Below, one piece after another: positions 7,408 through 16,831 of a stretch of DNA of 48,950 nt. The DNA is from Candidatus Ligilactobacillus excrementigallinarum. GTDB lineage: Bacteria; Bacillota; Bacilli; Lactobacillales; Lactobacillaceae. The notes under the pieces were generated by a model. The model did no database searches and had not been told where the DNA came from. It saw nothing but the letters and a program-made list of their open reading frames with translations. The DNA is taken from contig DXFP01000019.1 in assembly GCA_019114385.1 (NCBI GenBank), forward strand, positions 1-48,950, written 5' to 3'. How positions within the stretch are numbered: the first letter of the stretch is position 1; the number at the start of each line of letters is the position of its first letter. Position numbers and translations under genes: made by a program.

Positions 7408-8661
7408 ATGGATATCATTGAAGATTTAAAATGGCGCGGCGCAATTAATCAGGAAACTGATGAAGAGGGGTTGCGCGAACTTTTAAAAGATAAGAAGATT
7501 TCCCTTTACTGCGGAACTGATCCAACTGGCGACAGTTTGCACATTGGACACTTAATTCCATTTATTGTGTTAAAACGGTTTGAAATGGCCGGTTATCATC
7601 CATACATTTTAATTGGCGGCGGAACTGGTTCAATCGGTGATCCAAGTGGTCGAAAAACCGAACGGCAATTGCAAACTAAGAAACAAGTCGAACATAATGT
7701 TAAGGCCTTAACTGACCAAGTAACACGTTTGTTTGGCGGCAGCGGCCACATTTCATTTGTTAACAACTATGATTGGTTATCAAAGATCAACTTGTTAGAT
7801 TTTTTGCGTGACTATGGTAAAGAATTCAGCGTAAATACAATGATTAAGAAAGACGTAGTTGCTAGCCGGTTGGAAAATGGAATTTCATTTACTGAATTTA
7901 CATACCAAATTTTACAATCTGTTGACTTCTTGAACTTATACAAGGAACATGACGTGCAATTACAAGTTGGTGGTGCAGATCAATGGGGCAATATTACTGC
8001 CGGAATTGACTTGATCCACAAAAAAGAAGGTCAAGATGCTAAGGTATTTGGATTGACAATTCCATTGATGTTGAAGGCTGATGGGACTAAATTCGGAAAG
8101 ACAGCTGGCGGCGCAGTTTGGCTTGATCCAGAAAAGACTTCTCCATATGAATTCTACCAATTCTGGCTGAACCAAGATGACCGTGATGTTGTTAAATACT
8201 TGAAGTACTTCACTTTCTTAAGCCATGAAGAAATCGATGAATTAGCTAAGAAAGTTGAAACAGAACCTGAAAAACGGGAAGCACAACGAGCATTGGCACG
8301 TGAAGTTACTAAGTTTGTTCACGGCGAAGAAGCAATGCAAGAAGCTGAAAAGATTTCTCAAATTTTATTCAGCGGAGATATCAAAGAATTAACTGCTAAG
8401 CAAGTTGAACAAGTCTTTGGTAAGATGCCTTCAGTTGAAGTTTCAAGCGAGAAGCAAAACTTGGTAATCTGGTTAGTAGATAATGGTATTGAACCATCAC
8501 GCCGTCAGGCACGTGAAGATGTGAAAAACGGAGCAATTCGCGTTAATGGCGAACGGATTCTCGACTTAGATTACGAATTAGATCCAACTGCAGCTTTTGA
8601 TGGCAAGTATGTTGTAATCCGTCGGGGTAAGAAAAAATATTTCTTAGCTAGGGTAAAATAA
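7408..8661 (+). CDS. tyrS: Tyrosyl-tRNA synthetase
   Basis: The start is ATG 7408, not the track's GTG 7384, because TAGGAGG precedes it by 6 bases; this gives 417 residues, the usual bacterial TyrS length. Class I signatures are visible: a YCGTDPTGDSLHIGHL block with the HIGH motif (about residues 33-48), the tyrosine-binding QVGGADQWGNI (about 190), the KFGKT version of KMSKS (about 230), and a C-terminal S4 RNA-binding domain (SRRQAREDVKNGAIRVNG, about 360-377). It charges tRNA-Tyr in the cytoplasm. Expression is under the T-box leader just upstream. It stands alone as a housekeeping gene within an otherwise envelope-related region. Confidence 0.97.
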   Translation: MDIIEDLKWRGAINQETDEEGLRELLKDKKISLYCGTDPTGDSLHIGHLIPFIVLKRFEMAGYHPYILIGGGTGSIGDPSGRKTERQLQTKKQVEHNVKALTDQVTRLFGGSGHISFVNNYDWLSKINLLDFLRDYGKEFSVNTMIKKDVVASRLENGISFTEFTYQILQSVDFLNLYKEHDVQLQVGGADQWGNITAGIDLIHKKEGQDAKVFGLTIPLMLKADGTKFGKTAGGAVWLDPEKTSPYEFYQFWLNQDDRDVVKYLKYFTFLSHEEIDELAKKVETEPEKREAQRALAREVTKFVHGEEAMQEAEKISQILFSGDIKELTAKQVEQVFGKMPSVEVSSEKQNLVIWLVDNGIEPSRRQAREDVKNGAIRVNGERILDLDYELDPTAAFDGKYVVIRRGKKKYFLARVK

Positions 8662-8727
8662 CAACGAAATGGGACGAAAAGTCACGGAAATTTAAAAAGA
8701 GTTAAGTTTAAAATCTTTAACATTTTG

Positions 8728-8809
8728 AAAGCGGTTATGTTTTGTTACAAAATTGCTGAAATTTGAAATATAATTTTGCAATTTGAAAGCGGAACATAAT
8801 CGCTTTTTT
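8728..8809 (+). terminator. Structured 3' region/terminator after tyrS
   Basis: A 14-bp helix (AAAGCGGTTATGTT with AACATAATCGCTTT, one G-U) encloses an inner AAATTGC/GCAATTT helix and ends in a T6 run. A shorter alternative hairpin (AAAGCG with CGCTTT, 8785-8806) uses the same 3' arm. Confidence 0.6.
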
Positions 8810-8920
8810 GCTTGTCATTATCATAATATTAAAATATTTAAATACAATTAAAATGTTTCGATGGGAGAAAAAATCACCAAAATTTGTAAACTGATAGTAA
8901 AATTATGAAAATTTTGCGTA

Positions 8921-8929
8921 TGTTATACT
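8921..8929 (+). promoter_or_regulatory. Extended -10 promoter of the amidohydrolase gene
   Basis: TGTTATACT is an extended -10. It puts the transcript start at about 8936, so ATG 8937 would be leaderless while ATG 8970, with AGGAAAGGAA upstream, would have a normal leader. Confidence 0.45.
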
Positions 8930-8936
8930 TTGGAAT

Positions 8937-11060
8937 ATGAAAAAAATAGGAAAGGAAATATGTAAGCGAATGTTTGATAAGAAGACTCATTATAAGATGT
9001 ACAAAAGTGGCAAAAATTGGATGTTTGGTGCAATCACCACTGCCACATTTTTGTTTGGCTTAAGTTCAGCAACAACTACTTCTCACGCTGACCAAGTTAA
9101 GGCGAATGCATCATCCGTTTCAACTGAATCAAGCATTAATCAAGCAGTTGTAAGTTCACAACAGTCACAAGTAGTACTTAGAAGTGCAAAGGCAGCTCAA
9201 AGTTCAGCTAAAACAACTGCTTCATTAACTGTTTCAAGTTCAGCTGCTTCTTCAGTTGCTTCATCAATTTCAAGTAAGGCTGAAAGCAGTGCTGAAACTG
9301 CAGTGCACAGTGCACGTGCAGTTAATTTTGCAGTTAAAAATCCAGTAAAGGCTTCAACTGCAAGTTCACAATCTACTGCAATTCAAAAACAATCATCAAC
9401 TACCTCAAAATCACAAAATGCGGAGACTTCATCAACTTCAAAGGTGGAAAATCCTACTCAATCACCAAACTTGAAGCTGCAAGTTTCTCAAACAACTAAG
9501 AGTTCAGTAAAGAGCAGTACTCAAGCAACAAAACAAACATCAGCTGCACAAGTTAAAAACAATGATGTGAAGGCTGCTCCAGCTAAAACAACGAAGCCTG
9601 CTGCAACAACTCAAACTTCATCTTCAAAGAAAGAAGAAGCACATTCATTTGCAGCTAGTCATCCAGACGCTGTGCAAGTTAAGGAAAATGGTCACTGGTA
9701 TTTGCGTGAAGATGGCAAGAACTTAACTGGTTTCCAAAAGATTGAAAATGACAAAGAACACAAGATTGTCTACTATAACAATCAAGGTCAGATGCAATAT
9801 GGTCAACAAAAGATCAATAATAACTGGTACTTATTCGACAATACAACCGGCGCAATGAAATTTGGTTATCAATGGTTGGATAAGGAAAGAAAAGAAGTTT
9901 ATTATGATCCAAATAAAGGTAATATGGTATACGGCCAACAAAAAATCAACGGCCACTGGCAATACTTTAACCGTGTAACCGGTGCTCAAGCAAAGAGCCA
10001 ATATATTTGGATTGCTGATCAAAATAAAGAAGTATACTATGACTGTTTAGGAAACATGGTCTATGGTCAGCAAAAGATCAATGGTAAGTGGCAATATTTT
10101 GACAATGTGACTGGTGCTCAAGCTAAGAACAAATTTGTCAATATTAAGGACCAACATAAAACTGTTTTTTATGATAAGAACGGTAATATGTTATATGGCC
10201 AACAAAAATTAAACGGCAAGTGGTACTTATTCGACAAGACAACTGGTGCAATGAAGACTGGGTTCCAAAACCTGAAGTCATACGGTCAAAACAAGATTTG
10301 TTACTACAATCCAGCAAATGGCCAAATGATGTATGGTCAACAAAAGATTAACAATAACTGGTACTTATTTGATAAGACAACTGGCGCACGCTTAACAGGT
10401 TTCCACTATCTTGGTGCATATGGTCAAAATAAGGAATGCTATTACAACCAAGATGGAACAATGCACAAAGGCTGGTTAGTCACAGATCGTTACACATACT
10501 ACTTTGACACTACAACTGGTGCTCAAATTAAGAATGCTTCAAAGAATATCAACGGTCGCTGGTACAAATTTGATCGTGACGGTCACTGCTTAGACTTTAA
10601 TCAACGTGTAGTTAACTGGTTTGAAAGTCGGAAGGGTAAGTTAACTTACTCAATGTCCGGTTCACGGAACGGGGCAGATGGCACAGCTGATTGCTCAGGC
10701 TCAATGACGCAAGCAATTCGGGATGCTGGTGCAGGTGCATATTCATACTTGTATAACACTGAAACATTGCATGATTACTTACGTGCAAATGGCTACTACT
10801 TGGTAACAGCAAATGGCAGCTTTACTCCAAAACGTGGAGACGTAATTATCTGGGGCAAACGTGGACAAAGTGCGTGTGCTGGCGGTCACACGGTAGTAAT
10901 TTCACAAGGCGGTAAGGATGCACAATGTATCTCAACTTGCTACTACACTAATGGTCAACGCGGTACGGCGGTACAAGAATTGCCATACTGGTGGTACTGG
11001 AAATTGAATGGCAGTCCATACTACTATGTATATCGCCAACGTGATGAATTTAGAAATTAG
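8937..11060 (+). CDS. Secreted peptidoglycan amidohydrolase (Amidase_5-like) with KxYKxGKxW signal and glucan-binding repeats
   Basis: The track start gives 707 residues; ATG 8970 (696 residues) may be the true start because a promoter -10 lies directly before 8937 and AGGAAAGG precedes 8970. The N-terminus carries YKMYKSGKNW followed by a hydrophobic segment and a likely cleavage after SHA. A Ser/Thr/Ala-rich linker runs to about residue 240. Then come five clear YGQQK(I/L)N repeats with aromatic partners (about 285-480) and degenerate copies to about 545. The C-terminal 150 residues form a cysteine amidohydrolase domain with TADCSGSM and GGHTVVI supplying the likely Cys and His, as in Amidase_5 phage-type wall hydrolases. 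Likely role: a wall lytic enzyme held at the surface by its repeats. There is no LPXTG motif. Confidence 0.82.
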   Translation: MKKIGKEICKRMFDKKTHYKMYKSGKNWMFGAITTATFLFGLSSATTTSHADQVKANASSVSTESSINQAVVSSQQSQVVLRSAKAAQSSAKTTASLTVSSSAASSVASSISSKAESSAETAVHSARAVNFAVKNPVKASTASSQSTAIQKQSSTTSKSQNAETSSTSKVENPTQSPNLKLQVSQTTKSSVKSSTQATKQTSAAQVKNNDVKAAPAKTTKPAATTQTSSSKKEEAHSFAASHPDAVQVKENGHWYLREDGKNLTGFQKIENDKEHKIVYYNNQGQMQYGQQKINNNWYLFDNTTGAMKFGYQWLDKERKEVYYDPNKGNMVYGQQKINGHWQYFNRVTGAQAKSQYIWIADQNKEVYYDCLGNMVYGQQKINGKWQYFDNVTGAQAKNKFVNIKDQHKTVFYDKNGNMLYGQQKLNGKWYLFDKTTGAMKTGFQNLKSYGQNKICYYNPANGQMMYGQQKINNNWYLFDKTTGARLTGFHYLGAYGQNKECYYNQDGTMHKGWLVTDRYTYYFDTTTGAQIKNASKNINGRWYKFDRDGHCLDFNQRVVNWFESRKGKLTYSMSGSRNGADGTADCSGSMTQAIRDAGAGAYSYLYNTETLHDYLRANGYYLVTANGSFTPKRGDVIIWGKRGQSACAGGHTVVISQGGKDAQCISTCYYTNGQRGTAVQELPYWWYWKLNGSPYYYVYRQRDEFRN

Positions 11061-11133
11061 GAGAATCGAACACCAATATAGCTTGGTGGCTCGAAGCTTG
11101 ATTACGCAAAATCCTTAAAAATATTAAGAGAAG

Positions 11134-11254
11134 GTGTGACAAAACACCGCAAGCAGGCATGTTGTAATGAAAAAATCAAACGAATTACGTAGGATTGATT
11201 CGGAGGTTTTTGAATTTACAGGCATGCCTGTTTGTTTTGGAAATAAATTATGCG
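11134..11254. repeat. Family B palindromic repeat, copy 2 (reverse orientation)
   Basis: The reverse complement matches copy 1 at both arms (CCAAAACAAACAGGCATG and CAACATGCCTG) and the core (CCGAATCAATCCTACGTAAT), including the flanking CATAAT box. Confidence 0.75.
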
Positions 11255-11562
11255 GATATAAGAATAGAGGCTGGACTTATGTTACACCTTTTTTGAAAAT
11301 AAATTGCAATCATTTTCAAAACTAATGAAAATTTACTAAAACTGTTTACTAAATCATCCGAAACAGGACTTAAGATTTTTTTATAGAATATAAATAATTA
11401 ATTTCTATTAAAAAGTTAAACGGCAATAATTATTGAAAACATAAGTGTTGAATTAAATTAATAAAGATTAAATTCTGTCAAAGTTTGAAGAAAATATGAA
11501 TAAAAAAGGATAAGATTTTGAATTGAGACTTTTATTTATTGGTAAAAAATGTTAAATTGTTT

Positions 11563-11580
11563 ATGCAATTGAATGCAATT
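11563..11580. promoter_or_regulatory. Direct repeat ATGCAATT x2 upstream of the GH70 gene
   Basis: Two identical 8-mers start exactly 10 bases apart, one helical turn, 20 bases before the start codon. A protein binding site is possible but unproven. Confidence 0.25.
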
Positions 11581-11600
11581 TTATTTAACAAAATCGGAAA

Positions 11601-14600
11601 ATGGAGATGAAGCTTTTGGGTAAAGAAGTCAAAAAACGTTACAAAATGTACAAAGCAGGCAAGCATTGGGTAACAGCTCCTATTGTATTCCTTGGCATGG
11701 CCATGGGAATCGAAATGAGCGGCTCACATGTTGCTGCGGATACTGTACAAACAAATAACAATAGTCAAGCAAGCGCAAATCAAAGCGTTTCGCAAGTAGC
11801 TCAACAAAGCTCAGTGAAGACAAGTAAGGAAGTCACTTTGAGTTCATCAACAGCTGCACAAAAGGCACCCCGGACAATGTTGGCTGCTCAACCACAAACA
11901 GCTGCAAAAAGCTCAAGTGTTTCTAGTTCTAGTTCACAAGCAGAAAAATCATCAAGTGCTGCAACTTCAAGTTCAAAACAATCAACTCAATTAGTTGCAA
12001 CATCTGAAGCTGCCAAGTCATCTTCTGCAAAGTCTAACTCAACAGCTTCATCAAAGGCAGATTCAAATAAATCAGTTTCAACTCAAACAGATAAGACATC
12101 TGCTTCAACAAGCTCAAAGAGTTCATCAACAGTTAGTTCAGCAAGTTCTGTTCGATTACAAAAAGCACAACAAGCTGAACAACATGATAATGCTATTCAA
12201 GTTAAGAAGAACGGTAAGTGGTACTTACAAAACAAAGAATCAAAGCAAAATTATACTGGATTCCAATTTATTAAAAATCAAAACAAGACAGTTTACTATA
12301 ATCCACAATCAGGTGCCATGGTCTATGGTCAACAAAAGATCAATAACAACTGGTACTACTTTGACAAAGTAACTGGTGCAATGAAGTTTGGTTACTACTG
12401 GATTAAGGAACAACAAAAAGAAGTTTATTATGATCCAAACAAGGGAAATATGGTCTATGGTCAACAAAAGATTGACGGCAAATGGCAATATTTCGACAAA
12501 AAGACCGGTAAGCAGATTAAGAGTTCTTACTACTGGATTAAGGAACAAAATAAAGAAGTATACTATGATCATTTAGGAAACATGGTTTATGGCCAACAAA
12601 AAATCAATGGTAAATGGCAATATTTTAACCGTGTAACCGGCGCTCAAGCAAAGAGTCAATATATTTGGATTGCTGACCAAAATAAAGAAGTATACTATGA
12701 CCGGCTAGGAAACATGGTTTATGGTCAACAAAAGATTGACGGTAAATGGCAATACTTTGACCCAATCACAGGCGCTCAAGCAAAGAACCAATTTGTAAAT
12801 ATTAAAGATCAAAACAAGACCGTTTACTATGATGACTTAGGAAACATGGTTTATGGACCACGGACAATCAACGGTGGTAACTACTTGTTTGATTTAGTAA
12901 CAGGTGCTTTGATTGCTTATAAAGGTAATGAATTGCCTGCATCACTTAACTCAGCTTCAATGAACCAAGTTGATGGTTATTTGACATGGGATGGCTGGTT
13001 CCGTCCAACTCAATACCACCAAAATGGTAAGACATGGGTTAACTCAGGTGTAACTGATTGGCGTCCATACTTGATGTATGCATGGCCTTCAAAAGATGTC
13101 GAAGCACAATATGTTCAATACTTTGTAAATAATGGTTATGCTGACTCATCATTAGGCTTAACAAAAGACAGTGTTAAGGCCTTATCAAAGGACACACCAA
13201 CACAAATTTTGAACAACTATGCTTCAAATTTGCGTGATTCAATTGAAAAAGAAATCTACAAGGATAACTACAGCACAGCAAAGCTTTCAAATACAATGAA
13301 AGCCTTCATGTTGACTATTCCTGATTTCTCATTAGATTCAGAATTACCAGTTGAAACTCATCAAGGTTACAAGCCAGAAGTTAGTGGAACAATCGATGAT
13401 GATCAAATTACATTTGTAAATAATGATTCACACAATCAAAAAGAAGGTAATACTGCTTATGCTGACAGTAATTATCGTTTAATGAACCACACAATTATTA
13501 ATCAATATGGTGGTCAAGATGTAAAGGAAATCTCACCTGAATTATTAGTTGGTACAGATATTGATAACTCAAATCCAATTGTACAAGCTGAAAACCTTAA
13601 CTGGGAATATTTCTTATTACACTACAGTACAATTCAAGGTCAAGGCGACGATGGTAACTTTGATGGTTTTCGTGTCGATGCTGCAGATAATATTGACGCT
13701 GACGTATTGATGCAAATGGGTCAATTAATGAATGATATGTATCATACTCGTGAAAACAATGCGAATGCTGATAATCACCTTGTATATAACGAAGGCTATC
13801 ACTCAACAGCTGCACAAATGTTGAACCAAAATGGTAACCAGCAATTGTATATGGATTCAGATTTATTCAACACATTCCGAAATGTATTGGCAAACCAAAC
13901 AAGTATGCGGAATAACATTGGTGATTTAGCTTCAAACAGTATCGTAAATCGTTGGAATGATACAACAGAAAACCAAGCTACACCAAACTGGTCATTTGTA
14001 AACAATCATGATCAAATCAAGAACATCATTAACCAAATTATCGTTGATGAACATCCTGGTCAAACAGATATCATGGCAAATGGCTACAAACCTGAATATG
14101 CAACTCAAGCATGGGAAGAATACTACAAGGATGAAGCACAAACTAACAAGAAGTATGCTTTATACAATGTTCCTGCCCAATATGCATTATTATTAACAAA
14201 CAAAGATACAGTGCCTCAAGTTTACTACGGAGATATGTTCAAGGAAACAGATCAATACATGCAAACTAAGGGTATGTACTATGATGCAATTGCAACCTTA
14301 TTGAAGGCTCGTAAGAAATATGTTGCTGGCGGTCAATCAATGACAGCCTTTGGTGACGATTTGATTGCTAGTGTTCGTTATGGTAAAGGCATTATGGATA
14401 AGAACCAAACAGGCAATGATGCAATCAGCAGAACAAGCGGAATTGCAGTAATTGTAGGTAACAACCAAAATATGGTTCAAAATACAATTACAGTATCAAT
14501 GGGTAAAGAACACGCAAACCAAAAATACAATTGCTTAATTGGTACAACAGATAATGGTTTATCATACAATGGTCAATCATTGTGGACAGATGGCAATGGC

Positions 14601-16433
14601 GATTTGCATATTACAGTTAAAGGTTACGCCAATCCGTATGTGAGCGGCTACTTAAGTGTTTGGGTTCCAGATGGTGTCGCAGCAGACCAAGATGCAACTA
14701 CTGCAGCTTCAACTGCTAAAAACACAAGCGGTAAGACATATCAATCAAATGCTGCATTAGATTCACACGTAATTTATGAAGACTTTAGTTTGTATCAACC
14801 ATATGCAGATTCACAAGAAACAACTGCTTATGTTCAAATTGCAAACCATGCACAAGATTTTAAAGATCTTGGAATTACAGACTTCTGGTTTGCTCCACCA
14901 TATCAATCATTTGATATGAGTCGTTACCACGAAGGATATGCGGTAACAGACCGTTATGACTTAGGTCATAGCAAGGCAACTAAGTATGGTACTGATACAC
15001 AAATGATTGCCGCAGTTAAAGCCTTGCACAAGGTAGGCATTAAGGCACAAGTTGATATTGTTTTGAATCAAATGCTTGGCTTATCAGGCAAAGAAGTTGT
15101 AACAGGTACACGTACTGACAACTATGGTAACCAAATGAGTGTGGATGGTCAGACATTCAAAGACAAACTTTACATGGGTTATGTTGATGGCGGCGGCCAA
15201 GGTCAGCAACAATATGGTGGTGCATTCTTAGATCAATTGAAACAAATGTATCCAGACTTGTTCACAACTAAGGCTGGTTCAACTGGAGTTGCTCCAGACC
15301 CATCAGTTAAGATTACTTCATGGCTTGCTAAGTATGAAAATGGTACTTCATTGCAAAGTTCAGGTATGGGAACAGTAGCTCAAAGAGAAGATGGCACATA
15401 CTACTATCTTAATGATGGCAAGACGGCAACTGCGTTCAACACAACAGTTCCTACTCAATTCACTCAAAGTGATTACTGGGTAGCCAATGCAGCTGCTCCA
15501 GGTTGGCAAACATACGGCAGCAACAAGTACTACATCTTGAAGGATGGTACAATGGCACTTGGTCACCAAAAGATTAATGGCAAGGACTATTACTTCAATC
15601 CAGAAGGCGGTCAATTAGTATCAATCGATGGTAAAATGGCTGACGGTCAACGGAAAGTCAATGGTAAATGGCAATATGTAAACCCTGTAACCGGCAAGCA
15701 AGCACGCAACTGCTATGTATGGTTAGCTTCACAAAACAAGGAAGTTTACTATGATAAGAACGGTAACATGGTCTATGGTCAACAAAAGATTGATGGTAAG
15801 TGGCAATACTTTGATAAGGTAACTGGTGCTCAATTGAAGGACAGTTACTTATGGATCAAGGAACAAAACAAGGAAATCTACTATGACAAAGATGGTAACA
15901 TGGTATACGGCCAACAATTGATCAACAACCACTGGCAATACTTTGATCCAGTAACAGGTGCCCAAGCTAAGAACCGTTACGTATGGATTAAAGATCAAAA
16001 CAAAGAAGTATACTATGATGGCTTAGGCAACATGGTATATGGTCAAAAGCAAATTAATGGCAAGTGGCAATACTTTGACACTACAACTGGTAAGCAAGCT
16101 AAGAACCAATACATCCACATTGCAAGCCAAAATAAGTGGGTATACTATGACAAAGACGGCAACATGGTATACGGCCAACAAAAGATTAATGGCAAGTGGC
16201 AATACTTTGATAAAGTAACTGGTGCACAAGTAAAACAACAATACTTATGGATTCCAGAACAAAACAAAGAAGTATACTACGATAAGGGCGGTAACATGGT
16301 GTATGGTTGGCAAGTAATTGATGGCCATACTCAATACTTTGACCCAATCACAGGTGCTCAAGTAAAGAATACAACAATTACAATTGACGGTAAGAGTTGC
16401 ACATTTGACGCTTATGGAAATCTTGTAGACTAA
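11601..16433 (+). CDS. GH70 GtfB-type alpha-glucanotransferase, secreted, with glucan-binding repeats
   Basis: The protein has 1610 residues; ATG 11607 is an alternative start with better-placed GGA. Order: YKMYKAGKHW signal; Ser-rich linker (about 50-190); four YGQQKI repeats plus a degenerate one (about 230-430); circularly permuted GH70 catalytic core (about 450-1265); and a second block of seven YG repeats (about 1310-1600). Catalytic residues: Asp693 in FDGFRVDAADNID, Glu731 in YNEGYHSTAAQML, Asp804 in FVNNHDQIKNIIN; motif I, VDIVLNQMLG, follows at about 1151. Sucrose-acting glucansucrases instead carry LEAWS and an Arg/Ala-His-Asp-Ser motif in regions III and IV. EGYHS and NHDQ are the GtfB (4,6- or 4,3-alpha-glucanotransferase) forms, so starch/maltodextrin is the likely substrate (family knowledge, not tested). 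A terminator follows. Confidence 0.85.
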   Translation: MEMKLLGKEVKKRYKMYKAGKHWVTAPIVFLGMAMGIEMSGSHVAADTVQTNNNSQASANQSVSQVAQQSSVKTSKEVTLSSSTAAQKAPRTMLAAQPQTAAKSSSVSSSSSQAEKSSSAATSSSKQSTQLVATSEAAKSSSAKSNSTASSKADSNKSVSTQTDKTSASTSSKSSSTVSSASSVRLQKAQQAEQHDNAIQVKKNGKWYLQNKESKQNYTGFQFIKNQNKTVYYNPQSGAMVYGQQKINNNWYYFDKVTGAMKFGYYWIKEQQKEVYYDPNKGNMVYGQQKIDGKWQYFDKKTGKQIKSSYYWIKEQNKEVYYDHLGNMVYGQQKINGKWQYFNRVTGAQAKSQYIWIADQNKEVYYDRLGNMVYGQQKIDGKWQYFDPITGAQAKNQFVNIKDQNKTVYYDDLGNMVYGPRTINGGNYLFDLVTGALIAYKGNELPASLNSASMNQVDGYLTWDGWFRPTQYHQNGKTWVNSGVTDWRPYLMYAWPSKDVEAQYVQYFVNNGYADSSLGLTKDSVKALSKDTPTQILNNYASNLRDSIEKEIYKDNYSTAKLSNTMKAFMLTIPDFSLDSELPVETHQGYKPEVSGTIDDDQITFVNNDSHNQKEGNTAYADSNYRLMNHTIINQYGGQDVKEISPELLVGTDIDNSNPIVQAENLNWEYFLLHYSTIQGQGDDGNFDGFRVDAADNIDADVLMQMGQLMNDMYHTRENNANADNHLVYNEGYHSTAAQMLNQNGNQQLYMDSDLFNTFRNVLANQTSMRNNIGDLASNSIVNRWNDTTENQATPNWSFVNNHDQIKNIINQIIVDEHPGQTDIMANGYKPEYATQAWEEYYKDEAQTNKKYALYNVPAQYALLLTNKDTVPQVYYGDMFKETDQYMQTKGMYYDAIATLLKARKKYVAGGQSMTAFGDDLIASVRYGKGIMDKNQTGNDAISRTSGIAVIVGNNQNMVQNTITVSMGKEHANQKYNCLIGTTDNGLSYNGQSLWTDGNGDLHITVKGYANPYVSGYLSVWVPDGVAADQDATTAASTAKNTSGKTYQSNAALDSHVIYEDFSLYQPYADSQETTAYVQIANHAQDFKDLGITDFWFAPPYQSFDMSRYHEGYAVTDRYDLGHSKATKYGTDTQMIAAVKALHKVGIKAQVDIVLNQMLGLSGKEVVTGTRTDNYGNQMSVDGQTFKDKLYMGYVDGGGQGQQQYGGAFLDQLKQMYPDLFTTKAGSTGVAPDPSVKITSWLAKYENGTSLQSSGMGTVAQREDGTYYYLNDGKTATAFNTTVPTQFTQSDYWVANAAAPGWQTYGSNKYYILKDGTMALGHQKINGKDYYFNPEGGQLVSIDGKMADGQRKVNGKWQYVNPVTGKQARNCYVWLASQNKEVYYDKNGNMVYGQQKIDGKWQYFDKVTGAQLKDSYLWIKEQNKEIYYDKDGNMVYGQQLINNHWQYFDPVTGAQAKNRYVWIKDQNKEVYYDGLGNMVYGQKQINGKWQYFDTTTGKQAKNQYIHIASQNKWVYYDKDGNMVYGQQKINGKWQYFDKVTGAQVKQQYLWIPEQNKEVYYDKGGNMVYGWQVIDGHTQYFDPITGAQVKNTTITIDGKSCTFDAYGNLVD

Positions 16434-16444
16434 TAGAAAATAAT

Positions 16445-16483
16445 AAAAAATGCAGCTTCGCAATCGCGAGGCTGCATTTTTTT
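16445..16483 (+). terminator. Terminator after the GH70 gene (likely bidirectional)
   Basis: AATGCAGC pairs with GCTGCATT, with an inner TCGC/GCGA extension, A-run on the left and T7 on the right. Confidence 0.85.
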
Positions 16484-16484
16484 G

Positions 16485-16751
16485 TTATTTAGTAATTGAA
16501 CGATATAATTCGAATGATAGGCGTTTTACATCATATTGAGCATCTGGGAGTATCTTTTCATGCATGATAAAATAACTACCAATTTGGTTAATAAAGATAC
16601 GCAGCAGTTCATAAAGGGATAAATCCTGGTTAAATTTATCAAATCGGCTTAATAATTCCAATAGCTTAGGACCAATCTCGGAAACACTTGTTTGTAAAAG
16701 AGAAACGAAGCGCTGCCGAATTTTATCATCAATGAGGATGCCGGTAATCAA
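16485..16751 (-). pseudogene. 88-residue hypothetical ORF, probable gene remnant
   Basis: The ORF can start only at TTG 16751, with no ribosome binding site, and has no internal ATG suitable as a main start. The helical C-terminal half (LYELLRIFINQIGSYFIMHEK) resembles the C-terminal helices of TetR-type regulators or a bacteriocin-immunity bundle; neither assignment is safe. It ends against the bidirectional terminator after the GH70 gene, which would suit a gene transcribed leftward. Its upstream region instead carries the promoter of the rightward Gtf3-like gene. Best reading: the 3' part of a decayed gene. A frame upstream of 16751 does not continue it. Confidence 0.35.
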
Positions 16752-16786
16752 AATAATTTGTCAAATGTGATTGCCAAAAAATGGTT

Positions 16787-16795
16787 TGTTATAAT
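16787..16795 (+). promoter_or_regulatory. Extended -10 promoter of the second Gtf3-like gene
   Basis: TGTTATAAT is a perfect extended -10, 37 bases before the start codon; AGGAAG lies between. Confidence 0.6.
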
Positions 16796-16831
16796 AAATA
16801 TTGATTAACATAGCAGGAAGTAGCGAATAAT

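Larger units (their letters stand above)
11061..11600. other. Long intergenic region before the GH70 gene
   Basis: These 540 bases hold no gene. They contain a weak family A-like fragment (about 11083-11112), the reversed family B repeat (11134-11254) and then about 300 bases of AT-rich sequence without clear ORFs. Close to the GH70 start are two copies of ATGCAATT spaced exactly 10 bases (11563-11570, 11573-11580). No strong -35/-10 pair could be chosen. Confidence 0.6.

Noticed and set aside
11995-12576. Overlapping plus-strand ORFs of 125 and 62 residues inside the GH70 gene
   Set aside because: Out-of-frame readings of the Ser-rich linker and repeats, low complexity, no start signals.
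16485-16751. Bacteriocin immunity protein
   Set aside because: Helical pattern is compatible, but there is no proper start, no bacteriocin gene nearby and no specific motif, so it is left as a remnant.
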